Assembly (NCBI RefSeq): GCF_014905395.1
Contig: NZ_BNDT01000001.1
Location: forward strand, 310,001-374,000
Source of the DNA: Lactococcus taiwanensis
Lineage (GTDB): Bacteria; Bacillota; Bacilli; Lactobacillales; Streptococcaceae
Reading direction: 5' to 3'
Length of the DNA: 64,000 bases
The translations under genes were made by a program, and so were the position numbers. Of the stretch, positions 43,709-52,989 are shown in pieces; position 1 is the stretch's first letter, and every line of letters starts with the position of its first letter. Below the pieces are notes generated by a model, which saw only the letters and a list, made by a program, of their open reading frames with translations, was not told the DNA's origin and did no database searches.

Positions 43709-44728
43709 ATGAAACTATTCAGAGGCTCATTTATTGTCACGCTTTTTGCCCTTATTATCGCGTTTATCTATGGCGGATGGAATGGACTTTTTGTCACATT
43801 TATTTTAGCTGTTTTAGAAATTTCCTTATCAATTGATAATGCTATCGTAAATGCGCGAATCCTAGAGAGGATGAGTCCAGCCTGGCAAAAGATGTTTTTG
43901 ACCGTCGGGATTCTCATAGCAGTAGTAGGGATGCGCCTCATTTTTCCCTTGCTTATAGTAGGTGTTTCGGCTCATATAGATCCTATTAGCGCGCTACGCT
44001 TAGCCTTAGCAAAAGGTGATCCTCAAGTAATGGGTACGTATGGCTATATTTTGCACCATGCACATCCTCAAATTGCAGCTTTTGGTGGCATGTTTTTACT
44101 GATGTTGGCTTTAGGCTTTTTCTTTGATCAGCGTGCTTATACCTGGTTAAAATTACCAGAAAAACTTTTGCAGCGTATCGGTCATTTCCCTGCTGCGAAT
44201 GCAATTATTTCACTAGGCTTGCTATTACTTGTTTCTGAAACGTTGGCTGTAGAGTCACATACGATTTTATTTGCTGGCTGTTTGGGAATTTTGACTTTCT
44301 TATTAGTTGATGGCTTTGGTGACATGATGAGCCATTCAAAGGCAACTTCAACGACTAATTTTATTATCGCTACAGGAAAAGCTGGTTTTGCTCTCTTTCT
44401 CTACCTCGAAGTCATTGATGCTTCCTTTAGTTTTGACGGGGTCATTGGTGCTTTTGCAATTACCTCAGATCCTATTATCATTTTGTTAGGTTTAGGTGTT
44501 ATCGGAGCGATGTTTGTTCGGAGCTTAACTCTGTACCTTGTCAAAAAAGGAACACTTAACGAGTTAGTTTATTTAGAGCATGGGGCTCATTGGGCGATTT
44601 TGACCTTAGCAATTTTAATTTTAGCAAGCATCAAGTGGGAAATTGGTGATGTTATCACTGGACTCATAGGAGCAGTAATTATTGGTCTGTCTTTCACTTC
44701 TAGCATTGTTTATAATCGCAGACATTAA
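43709..44728 (+). CDS. DUF475 / TerC-like membrane protein
   Basis: 339 residues with about nine hydrophobic segments. The motif EISLSIDNAIVNARILE near residue 40 and the later FDGVIGAFAIT resemble TerC-type acidic motifs in the membrane. TerC relatives affect metal-ion export or co-translational metalation; DUF475 itself is uncharacterised. It stands alone between yigZ and the oxidoreductase. Confidence 0.8.
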   Translation: MKLFRGSFIVTLFALIIAFIYGGWNGLFVTFILAVLEISLSIDNAIVNARILERMSPAWQKMFLTVGILIAVVGMRLIFPLLIVGVSAHIDPISALRLALAKGDPQVMGTYGYILHHAHPQIAAFGGMFLLMLALGFFFDQRAYTWLKLPEKLLQRIGHFPAANAIISLGLLLLVSETLAVESHTILFAGCLGILTFLLVDGFGDMMSHSKATSTTNFIIATGKAGFALFLYLEVIDASFSFDGVIGAFAITSDPIIILLGLGVIGAMFVRSLTLYLVKKGTLNELVYLEHGAHWAILTLAILILASIKWEIGDVITGLIGAVIIGLSFTSSIVYNRRH

Positions 44729-44803
44729 TCTATTGCTTTGCTCAAGCACAATAAAGCAAAATAAAAAAGTTTGATTTAAAAACTGATCAAAGGAGATGCA
44801 TCA

Positions 44804-45745
44804 ATGAAAGCTTTATATTTTGACAAATTTGGTGATTCGGACGTTCTGAAATATGGAGAGCAGCCAGAACCAGTTCTTAAGGATGACGAAGTATTAGTAA
44901 AGACTTCTTTTATCGGTTTAAATTTTGCTGATATATATCGGCGCAGAGGTGAGTATACAATTGCCCAAAGAGCGCCTTATATTAATGGCTATGAAGGTGC
45001 TGGTTTTATCGTAGAATCAAGATATAAGTGGCTTATTGGTAAACGGGTACTATTTGTCGATGTTCCTTTTGCAAATGCTTCTTTTGTAGCGGTACCTAAA
45101 GCGCATCTCATTATTTTACCAGATGATATTTCTCTAGAACTGGCGGCTAGTATTGGGCTACAAGGTCTGACTGCTGATTTTTTAGCGCATGATTTAGCTA
45201 AAGATCAACAAGGAGCTAAAGTCTTTATTTCTGGCGTGACAGGAGGAGTTGGACAGATCCTTAGTCAAATGCTCCGCGCTGATGGGATGAGCGTGTATGG
45301 CTCTGCTTCAAAAGAAAAAGTGGCTACTGCCATAAAACTTGGAGTAAAAGAAGTTTTTCCAAGTCGAGAATTTTCTTGGGTTGAGCAACAGAGTCAGCAA
45401 TTTGATACCGTTTATGATGGGATTGGCTCAACCTTAAATCAATCTATTAAACTACTTAAAAATCGAGGGAAAGTTGTTCTTTTTGGTATGGCTGGAGGCC
45501 AGCCACCACAAATAGATTTTGTAAATCTTTTTTCTCAATCAAAGAATATCCTCACCGGTGATTTATGGCATTTTCTAACGTCTTATGAAGAAAGAAATAG
45601 CCGTGCTAAACGCCTGTTTAACTATTTTTTAGAAGAAAAAATTACGATTACCCCACCTACCATTTTTCACCTTTCTGATGGAAAGGCAGCCCATGACTAT
45701 TTAGAAAAGGGGAAGAACGTAGGAAAAATCCTCTTGGTTCCGTAG
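44804..45745 (+). CDS. Quinone oxidoreductase-like NADPH enzyme (MDR superfamily)
   Basis: 313 residues without the zinc-ligand cysteines of classical alcohol dehydrogenases. The nucleotide-binding VTGGVGQI and N-terminal GroES-like fold (NGYEGAGFI) place it in the zinc-independent quinone oxidoreductase group. Substrate unknown. AAAGGAG precedes the ATG. Confidence 0.85.
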   Translation: MKALYFDKFGDSDVLKYGEQPEPVLKDDEVLVKTSFIGLNFADIYRRRGEYTIAQRAPYINGYEGAGFIVESRYKWLIGKRVLFVDVPFANASFVAVPKAHLIILPDDISLELAASIGLQGLTADFLAHDLAKDQQGAKVFISGVTGGVGQILSQMLRADGMSVYGSASKEKVATAIKLGVKEVFPSREFSWVEQQSQQFDTVYDGIGSTLNQSIKLLKNRGKVVLFGMAGGQPPQIDFVNLFSQSKNILTGDLWHFLTSYEERNSRAKRLFNYFLEEKITITPPTIFHLSDGKAAHDYLEKGKNVGKILLVP

Positions 45746-45759
45746 TGTTGAGGTTTCTC

Positions 45760-45953
45760 TTGACAAAATGGGAAAATAGGGCTAGAATTTATAGGTAGCG
45801 ACTCGAAGATAGTGGAAGTTCGGGAAAAATAATGGCTTAACTTAAAACTGTAATGAACACAAATAAAGTAAAAAATAAAGGTGGAACCGTGCATTTGCAC
45901 CCTTTATCATGATTTTTGATAATTATGATGAGTGTGCGAGTGACGGTTTTTTT
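45760..45953 (+). promoter_or_regulatory. Glycine T-box leader of glyQS with promoter
   Basis: TTGACA (45760-45765), 17-bp spacer, TAGAAT. The T-box sequence GGTGGAACCG is at 45880-45889, with antiterminator arms AAAGGTG and CACCCTTT. A longer terminator stem (ACCGT near 45886 with ACGGT near 45943, plus ATCAT/ATGAT inside) ends in T7. Uncharged tRNA-Gly would stabilise the antiterminator. I could not fix Stem I; a GGC at 45834-45836 is a possible specifier. Confidence 0.82.
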
Positions 45954-45971
45954 GAATTTTGGAGGAAAATA

Positions 45972-46925
45972 ATGACAAATAAAAAACTAGCATTTCAAGA
46001 TATTATCTTGACCCTACAAGGCTTTTGGTCTAAACAGGGAGCAAACTTGATGCAAGCTTACGATAATGAAGTAGGAGCAGGAACAATGAGTCCTTATACT
46101 TTCTTGCGTTCAAACGGGCCTGAACCGTGGGGAGCCGCTTATGTGCAACCATCACGTCGTCCTGCTGACGGTCGTTATGGTGAAAACCCAAATCGTTTGT
46201 TCCAACACCATCAGTTCCAAGTTGTCTTAAAACCCTCTCCAAAAAATATCCAAGAACTTTATCTTCAAAGTTTAGCTGAACTTGGAATTGATGCTTTAGA
46301 ACATGACATTCGCTTTGTTGAAGATAACTGGGAAAATCCTTCAATGGGATGTGCTGGTATTGGATGGGAAGTTTGGATTGATGGGCAAGAATGTACTCAA
46401 TTTACTTATTTCCAACAAGTCGGAGGAATTGAAGTTGATTCCGTAACTTCAGAAATTACTTATGGTTTGGAACGTATTGCGACAGTTATTCAAGAGGTTG
46501 ATTCTGTTTATGACCTTGAATGGGGAAATGGCGTAGCTTACGGTGATATTTTCAAAGAACCAGAATACGAACATTCTAAATTTGCCTTTGAAGAATCAAA
46601 CCAAGAGCTTTTACTTAAACTTTTTGGAGAATATGAACAAGAAGCGCTTGATTTATTAGATAAAGGCTTGGTTCACCCAGCTTATGATTATATTTTGAAA
46701 TCTTCACATACCTTCAATTTACTTGATGCACGTGGAGCAGTTTCTGTAACTGAGCGTGCAGGCTATATGCATCGCGTTCGTACAATGGCACGTAAGGTAG
46801 CAAAAACTTTCATTGAAGAACGTGCAAAACTTGGTTTCCCGCTCTTAAAAGATGAAGCGTTGCGTGAAAAATACCTTGGTAAAAAGGGAAAATATACAAA
46901 GATTGTTGAAGGAGAAGAAAAATAA
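45972..46925 (+). CDS. glyQ: Glycyl-tRNA synthetase alpha subunit
   Basis: 317 residues from the ATG behind GGAGG; an upstream in-frame ATG at 45909 lies within the T-box terminator. The class II start [17 protein letters not shown] and [20 protein letters not shown] are diagnostic for the bacterial alpha2beta2 enzyme. It is induced by glycine starvation through the T-box. Confidence 0.96.
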   Translation: MTNKKLAFQDIILTLQGFWSKQGANLMQAYDNEVGAGTMSPYTFLRSNGPEPWGAAYVQPSRRPADGRYGENPNRLFQHHQFQVVLKPSPKNIQELYLQSLAELGIDALEHDIRFVEDNWENPSMGCAGIGWEVWIDGQECTQFTYFQQVGGIEVDSVTSEITYGLERIATVIQEVDSVYDLEWGNGVAYGDIFKEPEYEHSKFAFEESNQELLLKLFGEYEQEALDLLDKGLVHPAYDYILKSSHTFNLLDARGAVSVTERAGYMHRVRTMARKVAKTFIEERAKLGFPLLKDEALREKYLGKKGKYTKIVEGEEK

Positions 46926-48946
46926 TGACAAATTACTTACTTGAAATTGGTTTGGAAGAAATTCCAGCACATTTGGTGACTCCTTCAATCAATCAATTAG
47001 CCGAAAGAATGGAAACTTTTCTTAAAGAAAATCGCTTAAAATTTGATAAAATTATTAAATTTTCAACTCCACGTCGCTTAGCAATACTTGTTGAAGGTTT
47101 GGCAGAAGCGTCAGAAGCGATTGATGAAGAAGTCAAAGGGCCATCTGCTAAAATTGCTAAAGATGCGCAAGGAAATTGGTCAAAAGCGATTCAAGGTTTC
47201 TCAAGAGGACAAGGAGCTACACCAGATGATTTAATCCTTAAGGGGGATTATTATTATGCTAAAAAACATATTGACGGAGTAAAAGCAGAAGAAATTCTGT
47301 CTAAAGTTGGCGATGAAGTCATCGCAAAAATGACATTCTCAACTTATATGAAATGGGGAAATAATGATTTTCTCTTTGTTCGTCCGATTCAATGGATTGT
47401 TTCACTTCTAGAAGATAAAGTTGTTGCTTTTGATTTATTGGACGTAACAGCAAATCGTTTTTCACGAGGCCATCGTTTCTTGGCAAATGTTGAGGTTGAA
47501 CTCAAAAATGCAAATGATTATGCTAGCAAAATGCCAGAAAACTTTGTTTTAGTTGATGCTGAACAGCGTAAAGCAGAAATTTCAGCTCAAATTTTGACTC
47601 TTGCGTCTGAAAATAAATGGCAAGTTACTTTGCATAAAGATTTATTAGAAGAAGTAAATAATATTGTTGAATATCCAACTGCCTTTGTCGGGTCATTTGA
47701 TCCTAAATATCTTTCTGTTCCAGCAGAAGTTTTAGTGACATCAATGCGTGATAATCAACGTTATTTTGAAGTTTATAACCAAGAAGGTCAACTCGCACCA
47801 AACTTTATCTCTGTCCGTAATGGGAACGCTGAAAATATTGAAAACGTCGTGCTCGGAAATGAAAAAGTTTTGGTTGCTCGTCTTGAAGATGCAGAGTTTT
47901 TCTGGAAAGAAGACCAAAAACTTAAAATTGAAGATTTGGTCGCTAAACTTGCTAAAGTAACTTTCCATGCAAAAATTGGTTCAATTACTGAACACATGGC
48001 GCGAACAAAAGAAATAGCCGCTAAATTAGCTGATATTGCTGGCTTGACTGATGAAGAAAAAAGAGACGTTGCCCGTAGTGCTGAAATTTATAAATTTGAC
48101 CTTTTGACAGGAATGGTTGGAGAATTTGATGAATTACAAGGGGTAATGGGTGAAAAATATGCGCTTTTAGCTGGTGAAAATGCAAATGTTTCCGCAGCAA
48201 TTCGTGAACATTATATGCCAACTTCAGCCGAGGGAGAATTGCCTGAAACAAAAGTTGGTGCTGTGCTTGCAGCAGCTGACAAAATTGATTCAGTCCTCTC
48301 TTTCTTTAATGTTGGTTTAATTCCTTCTGGTTCAAATGACCCTTATGCCCTACGTCGAGCAGTACAAGGCTTGATTCGTATTATTGAAAAAATGAATTGG
48401 CATTTCGATTTATCTTTATTTATTGACCAATTTGAAGGTGAAAATCATCTTGAAATTTTGGATTTTGTCAAAGCGCGTATTCAAAAACTCTTGCTTGAAA
48501 AACTCGATCGTCATGATATTGTTGAAGCGGCAATTAATAGTTCAAACTTTGATGTTGCTAACATAATGGAAGTAGCTTTTGTCATTGATGCGCACAAGGA
48601 TCATCGACCATTTAAACCATCTATGGAAAACATTACGCGTTCAATTAATATTGTGAAAAAAAATAAGAGCACTTCGTCAGTAAACGCAGCCTCTTTTGAA
48701 TCACAAGCGGAACAAAACTTATATGATGTGGTGGTTTCATTACAGGATGAGTGGATGCAACTGTCAGCTGAAAATAAATTTAGAACACTTGTTCATGATT
48801 TATGTCCCGCTATCGAAAACTTCTTTGAAAATGTTATGGTAATGGCAGAAGATGAAGCTGTTCGTGAGAATCGTCTGGCGTTGCTTTCGGAAGTTGTTAC
48901 CTTAACAAGTTCTATGGCTGACTTTAGTTTGATTAATACAAAATAA
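46925..48946 (+). CDS. glyS: Glycyl-tRNA synthetase beta subunit
   Basis: 673 residues starting YLLEIGLEEIPAHLV, the beta-subunit signature. The C-terminal HD-like and anticodon-binding regions are complete. It shares one base with glyQ (TAATG), so the two subunits are made in step. Confidence 0.96.
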   Translation: MTNYLLEIGLEEIPAHLVTPSINQLAERMETFLKENRLKFDKIIKFSTPRRLAILVEGLAEASEAIDEEVKGPSAKIAKDAQGNWSKAIQGFSRGQGATPDDLILKGDYYYAKKHIDGVKAEEILSKVGDEVIAKMTFSTYMKWGNNDFLFVRPIQWIVSLLEDKVVAFDLLDVTANRFSRGHRFLANVEVELKNANDYASKMPENFVLVDAEQRKAEISAQILTLASENKWQVTLHKDLLEEVNNIVEYPTAFVGSFDPKYLSVPAEVLVTSMRDNQRYFEVYNQEGQLAPNFISVRNGNAENIENVVLGNEKVLVARLEDAEFFWKEDQKLKIEDLVAKLAKVTFHAKIGSITEHMARTKEIAAKLADIAGLTDEEKRDVARSAEIYKFDLLTGMVGEFDELQGVMGEKYALLAGENANVSAAIREHYMPTSAEGELPETKVGAVLAAADKIDSVLSFFNVGLIPSGSNDPYALRRAVQGLIRIIEKMNWHFDLSLFIDQFEGENHLEILDFVKARIQKLLLEKLDRHDIVEAAINSSNFDVANIMEVAFVIDAHKDHRPFKPSMENITRSINIVKKNKSTSSVNAASFESQAEQNLYDVVVSLQDEWMQLSAENKFRTLVHDLCPAIENFFENVMVMAEDEAVRENRLALLSEVVTLTSSMADFSLINTK

Positions 48947-48978
48947 TTGTGGTAAGTAATAAAATCTTTTAAAAAAAC

Positions 48979-48998
48979 TACTGACAGATCGGTCAGTA
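48979..48998. repeat. TACTGAC-N6-GTCAGTA palindrome before the DUF896 gene
   Basis: Centre AGATCG, 20 bases before the next start codon. Confidence 0.8.
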
Positions 48999-49018
48999 AA
49001 AAGAAAGGAACTTTAAAT

Positions 49019-49261
49019 ATGGCAATGACTAATGAACAAATAGCGCGCATTAATGAACTAGCACGTAAGAAAAAAACAGAGGGTTTGTCAGAAGCAGAGC
49101 TTGAAGAACAGACTGTTTTACGACGTGCTTATATTGATAGTGTTAAAGCTAATTTCCGTTCACAAGTTGAAACCATCAAAGTAATTGATGAAAAAACTGG
49201 GGAAGATGTTACTCCTGAGAAGATAAAAGAAGCTCAAAGAAAAAATGGAATGCGTGACTAG
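49019..49261 (+). CDS. DUF896 family protein (YnzC-like)
   Basis: 80 residues, mostly helical: IARINELARKKKTEGLSEAE followed by VLRRAYIDSVKANFR, the family hallmark. YnzC belongs to the SOS regulon of Bacillus subtilis; the role is unknown. AAAGGAA precedes the ATG. Confidence 0.85.
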   Translation: MAMTNEQIARINELARKKKTEGLSEAELEEQTVLRRAYIDSVKANFRSQVETIKVIDEKTGEDVTPEKIKEAQRKNGMRD

Positions 49262-49269
49262 GATCATCC

Positions 49270-49407
49270 TTGCAAATTATTTTAAAAATGAGTACAATAA
49301 GATTATAAATGGGAATGGTGCACTCCCAAAACCGCTGATTTAAAAATCAACTGATGGCGCCTACAAACAAAAGGCTGTTACTGACAGTCTTGTTTGTAGC
49401 GCCTTTT
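49270..49407 (+). promoter_or_regulatory. Fluoride riboswitch with promoter and terminator
   Basis: TTGCAA (49270-49275), 17-bp spacer, TACAAT (49293-49298). The aptamer begins GGGAATGGTG (49311) and contains AAAACCGC and ACTGATGGCGCCTAC (up to 49364), the fluoride (crcB motif) consensus. The 3' part, GGCGC plus CTACAAACAA, is also the 5' arm of a terminator whose other arm TTGTTTGTAG-CGCC (49390-49403) precedes TTTTG. Fluoride binding should therefore prevent termination and switch the gene on. Confidence 0.9.
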
Positions 49408-49478
49408 GTTTTGAAAAATTATAAGGTGAGGTTTTTTTAGAGAAGTTCCTCACTTCAGAATATAAGGAGTAGTAATTC

Positions 49479-50690
49479 ATGAATTTTTTTAAACTGGGTA
49501 TTTCTCGTGTACAAATTCTCTATGTATTTTTGGCGATTGTAATGGGACTTATAATTGGTGGAGTAGACGCACTTTTTGGTCGTGGTCTCATTTATATTAC
49601 AAGCTTTAGAGACGCTCATGCTCTATATCTCATTCCCTTTTTAGGACTGTCAGGACTTTTGATTGTGTTTATCTACAGAAAGTATGGTAAAGAGAGTCAA
49701 AAAGGAATGGGCCTAATCTTTGAAGCGGGAAACCATGGAAGAAAAGAAATTCCAAAGCGCTTGATTCCATTGATTGTATTCTCAACGTGGCTTTCACATT
49801 TATTTGGAGCGAGTGTGGGGCGTGAAGGAGTCGCTGTTCAAATAGGGGGTGTGATTGGTCATACCATTGGTAAGAAATTATCAACCGAGGAAGCAGCAAA
49901 AATCTTACTTATCACAGGGATGGCAGCGGGTTTCGCAGGTCTTTTTCAGACCCCTATTGCGGCAAGTTTTTTTGCTATCGAAATTTTAATGTTAGGTAAG
50001 ATAGAGTATCGGGCCTTAATTCCTGCATTGGTTGCTTCATATGTTGCGAGCGAAACTTCACATTACTTAGGACTTGAAAAGTTTTCATTTCATATTTCTA
50101 GCTCAATACAAATAGAGCCTGTGACACTTCTCAAACTTTTGTTTGTTGCAATTTGTTTTGGCTTAGTTGGTCGCTTATTTGCTGTTTCATTGGCTTTTAT
50201 GAAAGCTAAAGTCGCTAAAAAGATTGAAAATCCTTATCAAAGAATCCTCTTACTCGGTATTGTTCTCAGTATCGGACTTTTGTTGATACATTTGGATCGA
50301 TACGCGGGACTAGGGACCAATTTGATTGCTCAAAGCTTTCACGGAGGTTCTATCAATGGATATGATTGGCTCTTAAAACTTATCTTTACTGTTTTAAGCA
50401 TCTCCGCTGGATTCCAAGGTGGGGAAGTCACACCGCTTTTTGCTATAGGATCCTCATTAGGTGTTACTTTAGCACTTTGGTTGGGCTTACCAGTAGAACT
50501 GATAGCTGCTGCAGGTTACGTCTCTATCTTTTCAGCTGCAACGAACAGTTATTTTGGACCAATTTTTATTGCAGCAGAAGTGTTTGGCTTTGGTTCAGTT
50601 CAGTATATCCTTCCCATCATGACCATTGCCTATGTGATTAATGGTAATGCATCCATTTATGCGCAAGAAGTCTTAAATCTTGAAATGTAA
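49479..50690 (+). CDS. CLC-F type fluoride/proton antiporter
   Basis: 403 residues, about ten membrane helices, no CBS domains. The motif GMGL replaces the GSGIP of chloride-type CLC proteins, which is typical of fluoride-specific CLC-F, and GREGVAVQIGG follows. The fluoride riboswitch in front agrees with a role in fluoride export. A weak ribosome site, AAGGAG, is 12 bases before the ATG. Confidence 0.88.
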   Translation: MNFFKLGISRVQILYVFLAIVMGLIIGGVDALFGRGLIYITSFRDAHALYLIPFLGLSGLLIVFIYRKYGKESQKGMGLIFEAGNHGRKEIPKRLIPLIVFSTWLSHLFGASVGREGVAVQIGGVIGHTIGKKLSTEEAAKILLITGMAAGFAGLFQTPIAASFFAIEILMLGKIEYRALIPALVASYVASETSHYLGLEKFSFHISSSIQIEPVTLLKLLFVAICFGLVGRLFAVSLAFMKAKVAKKIENPYQRILLLGIVLSIGLLLIHLDRYAGLGTNLIAQSFHGGSINGYDWLLKLIFTVLSISAGFQGGEVTPLFAIGSSLGVTLALWLGLPVELIAAAGYVSIFSAATNSYFGPIFIAAEVFGFGSVQYILPIMTIAYVINGNASIYAQEVLNLEM

Positions 50691-50716
50691 GTGAAAAGTT
50701 ACCTGAGAAAATGTAA

Positions 50717-50749
50717 AAAAAAAGCATGTTTATCCATGCTTTTTTTTAT
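50717..50749. terminator. Bidirectional terminator between the CLC gene and nadD
   Basis: AAAAGCATG and CATGCTTTT around TTTATC, flanked by A and T runs; it overlaps the last codons of nadD. Confidence 0.88.
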
Positions 50750-51317
50750 AGAGGTTGTTTTTTTGAATATACTGAAGCACACTTTGAGGCAATAGATAGG
50801 TAGGTTCAAGTTGTCTTGCAAAAGTTTCCCGAATCATGGTGCTCGAGATAGGTAAAAGTGGCGTTTCAAGCCAAGTGACAGGATAAGGGGACTCTGGTAA
50901 AAGTGGAGTGCGCCGGATGGCAATAAAGTTTACCAGCTTTATAAGTTCATCAATTTTATACCATTTGGGTAAATATTCAACCATATCACTGCCGATAATA
51001 AAATAAAAGTCAGTATCAGGGTGTAGTTGTGTGAGGAGCTTTAAGGTATCATAACTGTAAGATTTTCCCCCCCGTTCAATTTCGATAAGCTCCAAACCGA
51101 GTCTTGGATTATCTTTGATAGCAAGCTTTAGCATATTGACACGATGCTCGGCCGCAATTGTGTTCTTTGTGTCTACGTGCGGAGGGATGTTTTCAGGCAT
51201 AAGGAGGACTTGGTCAAGGCTCATCTGTTGAGCTACTTGGTCAGCCATCATGAGATGGGCATGATGGATAGGATTGAAGTTTCCTCCAAGTAGCCCAATT
51301 TTTTTTCGTTTTTTCAT
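50730..51317 (-). CDS. nadD: Nicotinate-nucleotide adenylyltransferase
   Basis: 195 residues. The nucleotidyltransferase motif GGNFNPIHHAHL and the late ISSTMIRE are intact. It makes deamido-NAD from nicotinate mononucleotide and ATP. Alone on the minus strand, with pncB and nadE divergent from it, so three NAD steps are grouped. The -10 TATAAT on the minus strand (51329-51324) ends 6 bases before the ATG, so the mRNA is probably leaderless. Confidence 0.94.
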   Translation of the reverse strand: MKKRKKIGLLGGNFNPIHHAHLMMADQVAQQMSLDQVLLMPENIPPHVDTKNTIAAEHRVNMLKLAIKDNPRLGLELIEIERGGKSYSYDTLKLLTQLHPDTDFYFIIGSDMVEYLPKWYKIDELIKLVNFIAIRRTPLLPESPYPVTWLETPLLPISSTMIRETFARQLEPTYLLPQSVLQYIQKNNLYKKKHG

Positions 51318-51413
51318 GTTTTGATTATATCAAAAATGTCTCTTTTGTAAAAGAAAGAGGAAAATAAGAAACAGTCAATGTAAAGGCAAAGCGCTTATTT
51401 TTTTATCTGGTCC

Positions 51414-51479
51414 TTTAAGACGTTTGTAGTACAAATTTATGCAAAAATTTGATAAAATAAAGATTAGAAACGTCTTAAA
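51414..51479. promoter_or_regulatory. pncB promoter flanked by a perfect 12-bp inverted repeat
   Basis: TTTAAGACGTTT (51414-51425) and AAACGTCTTAAA (51468-51479) are exact complements, 54 bp apart centre to centre, about five helical turns. Between them is an extended -10 (TGATAAAAT, 51450-51458). They look like paired operators for one regulator. Confidence 0.6.
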
Positions 51480-51516
51480 ATCAGTGAACTTCACAAATGT
51501 GAATGACGGAGGAATT

Positions 51517-52989
51517 ATGCCACATCTTTATCCAGACGATAGTCTTACATTACATACCGATTTATATCAAATCAATATGATGCAAACTTATTTTAAACTT
51601 GGGCGACACAATCGCCATGCGGTTTTTGAGGTTTTTTTTCGAGAGATGCCCTTTAAAAATGGGTATGCTATTTTTGCTGGACTTGAGCGGATGGTGGAGT
51701 ATTTAAAAACTCTCTCTTTTTCCGAGACAGATATTGAATACCTGCGGGAATTAGACTATCCTGAAGATTTTCTTAGTTATTTAAAATCATTAAGGTTTAC
51801 AGGGACAGTGAGGGCGATGCGCGAAGGGCAGTTGGCCTTTGCAAATGAACCGTTAGTTCAAGTAGAGGGCTCACTTGCGGAATGCCAGCTGATTGAAACA
51901 GCCCTTTTAAACATCATTAATTTTCAAACATTGATTGCTACGAAAGCAGCTCGGATTAAATCGGTGATTGGTGAAGACCCTCTCTTAGAATTTGGGACAC
52001 GCCGTGCCCAAGAAATGGATGCAGCCATATGGGGGACTCGTGCGGCGGTCATTGGGGGAGCGGATGCGACCTCTAATGTGAGAGCGGCGAAGATTTTTGG
52101 TATTCCGGCGAGTGGGACGCATGCTCACGCTTTAGTACAAAGCTATGGAAATGACTATGAGGCTTTCAAAGCTTATGCATCCACCCATAAAGATTGTGTT
52201 TTTCTTGTTGATACCTATGATACTTTGCGAGTAGGTGTGCCTGCTGCGATAAAAGTGGCACGAGAATTTGGTAATAAAATTAATTTTCAAGGTGTGCGTA
52301 TTGATTCGGGAGATATGGCTTATATTTCTAAAAAAGTTCGTCAGCAGCTGGATGAGGCCGGTTTTCCTGATGCCAAAATTTATGCTTCTAATGACTTAGA
52401 CGAAAACACTATTTTGAGCTTGAAGATGCAAAAGGCGAAGATTGATGTGTGGGGCGTGGGTACAAAACTTATCACCGCTTATGATCAACCAGCACTTGGG
52501 GCAGTTTACAAGTTAGTATCTATTGCAGATGAGAAAGGTCAAATGCAAGACACGATCAAATTATCAAGTAATGCTGAAAAAGTGTCTACACCTGGTAAGA
52601 AACAAGTTTGGCGCATCACGAAAAAAGGAGATGGTAAATCAGAGGGAGATTACATTACTTTTAACGAAGAGCGCCCTGATCAAGCAGATGAAATTTATAT
52701 GTTCCATCCGCTCTATACTTATATCAATAAAAATGTGCGTGATTTTAATGCAAAACCGTTGCTAGAGAATATCTTTGTTAAGGGTGAATTGGTTTATGAG
52801 CTTCCCGCCCTCCAAGAAATAAAAGCTTTTGCTCGTGAAAATTTAGATGAATTATGGGACGAATATAAGCGTGATTTAAACCCACAGCCGTATCCCGTTG
52901 ACTTGTCGCAAGAGCTTTGGAACCACAAGATGCGCTTGATTTCGCAAGTGCGTACAACTGTTTCAATGACGAGATTGGATGATGTATAA
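51517..52989 (+). CDS. pncB: Nicotinate phosphoribosyltransferase
   Basis: 490 residues from the ATG behind GGAGGAATT; a longer in-frame start at 51439 lies within the promoter area. SLTLHTDLYQINMMQTYF and EFGTRRAQEMDAAIWGTRAA are diagnostic. It converts nicotinic acid to nicotinate mononucleotide for NadD. The stop overlaps the next start (TAATG). Confidence 0.95.
   Translation: MPHLYPDDSLTLHTDLYQINMMQTYFKLGRHNRHAVFEVFFREMPFKNGYAIFAGLERMVEYLKTLSFSETDIEYLRELDYPEDFLSYLKSLRFTGTVRAMREGQLAFANEPLVQVEGSLAECQLIETALLNIINFQTLIATKAARIKSVIGEDPLLEFGTRRAQEMDAAIWGTRAAVIGGADATSNVRAAKIFGIPASGTHAHALVQSYGNDYEAFKAYASTHKDCVFLVDTYDTLRVGVPAAIKVAREFGNKINFQGVRIDSGDMAYISKKVRQQLDEAGFPDAKIYASNDLDENTILSLKMQKAKIDVWGVGTKLITAYDQPALGAVYKLVSIADEKGQMQDTIKLSSNAEKVSTPGKKQVWRITKKGDGKSEGDYITFNEERPDQADEIYMFHPLYTYINKNVRDFNAKPLLENIFVKGELVYELPALQEIKAFARENLDELWDEYKRDLNPQPYPVDLSQELWNHKMRLISQVRTTVSMTRLDDV

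Noticed and set aside
44729-44790. Terminator after the DUF475 gene
   Set aside because: TTGCTTT and AAAGCAA can pair, but the loop is long and there is no T run; too weak to call.
45909-45971. N-terminal extension of glyQ starting with an upstream ATG
   Set aside because: The extension overlaps the T-box terminator and lacks a ribosome site; the ATG at 45972 has GGAGG and matches the family start.
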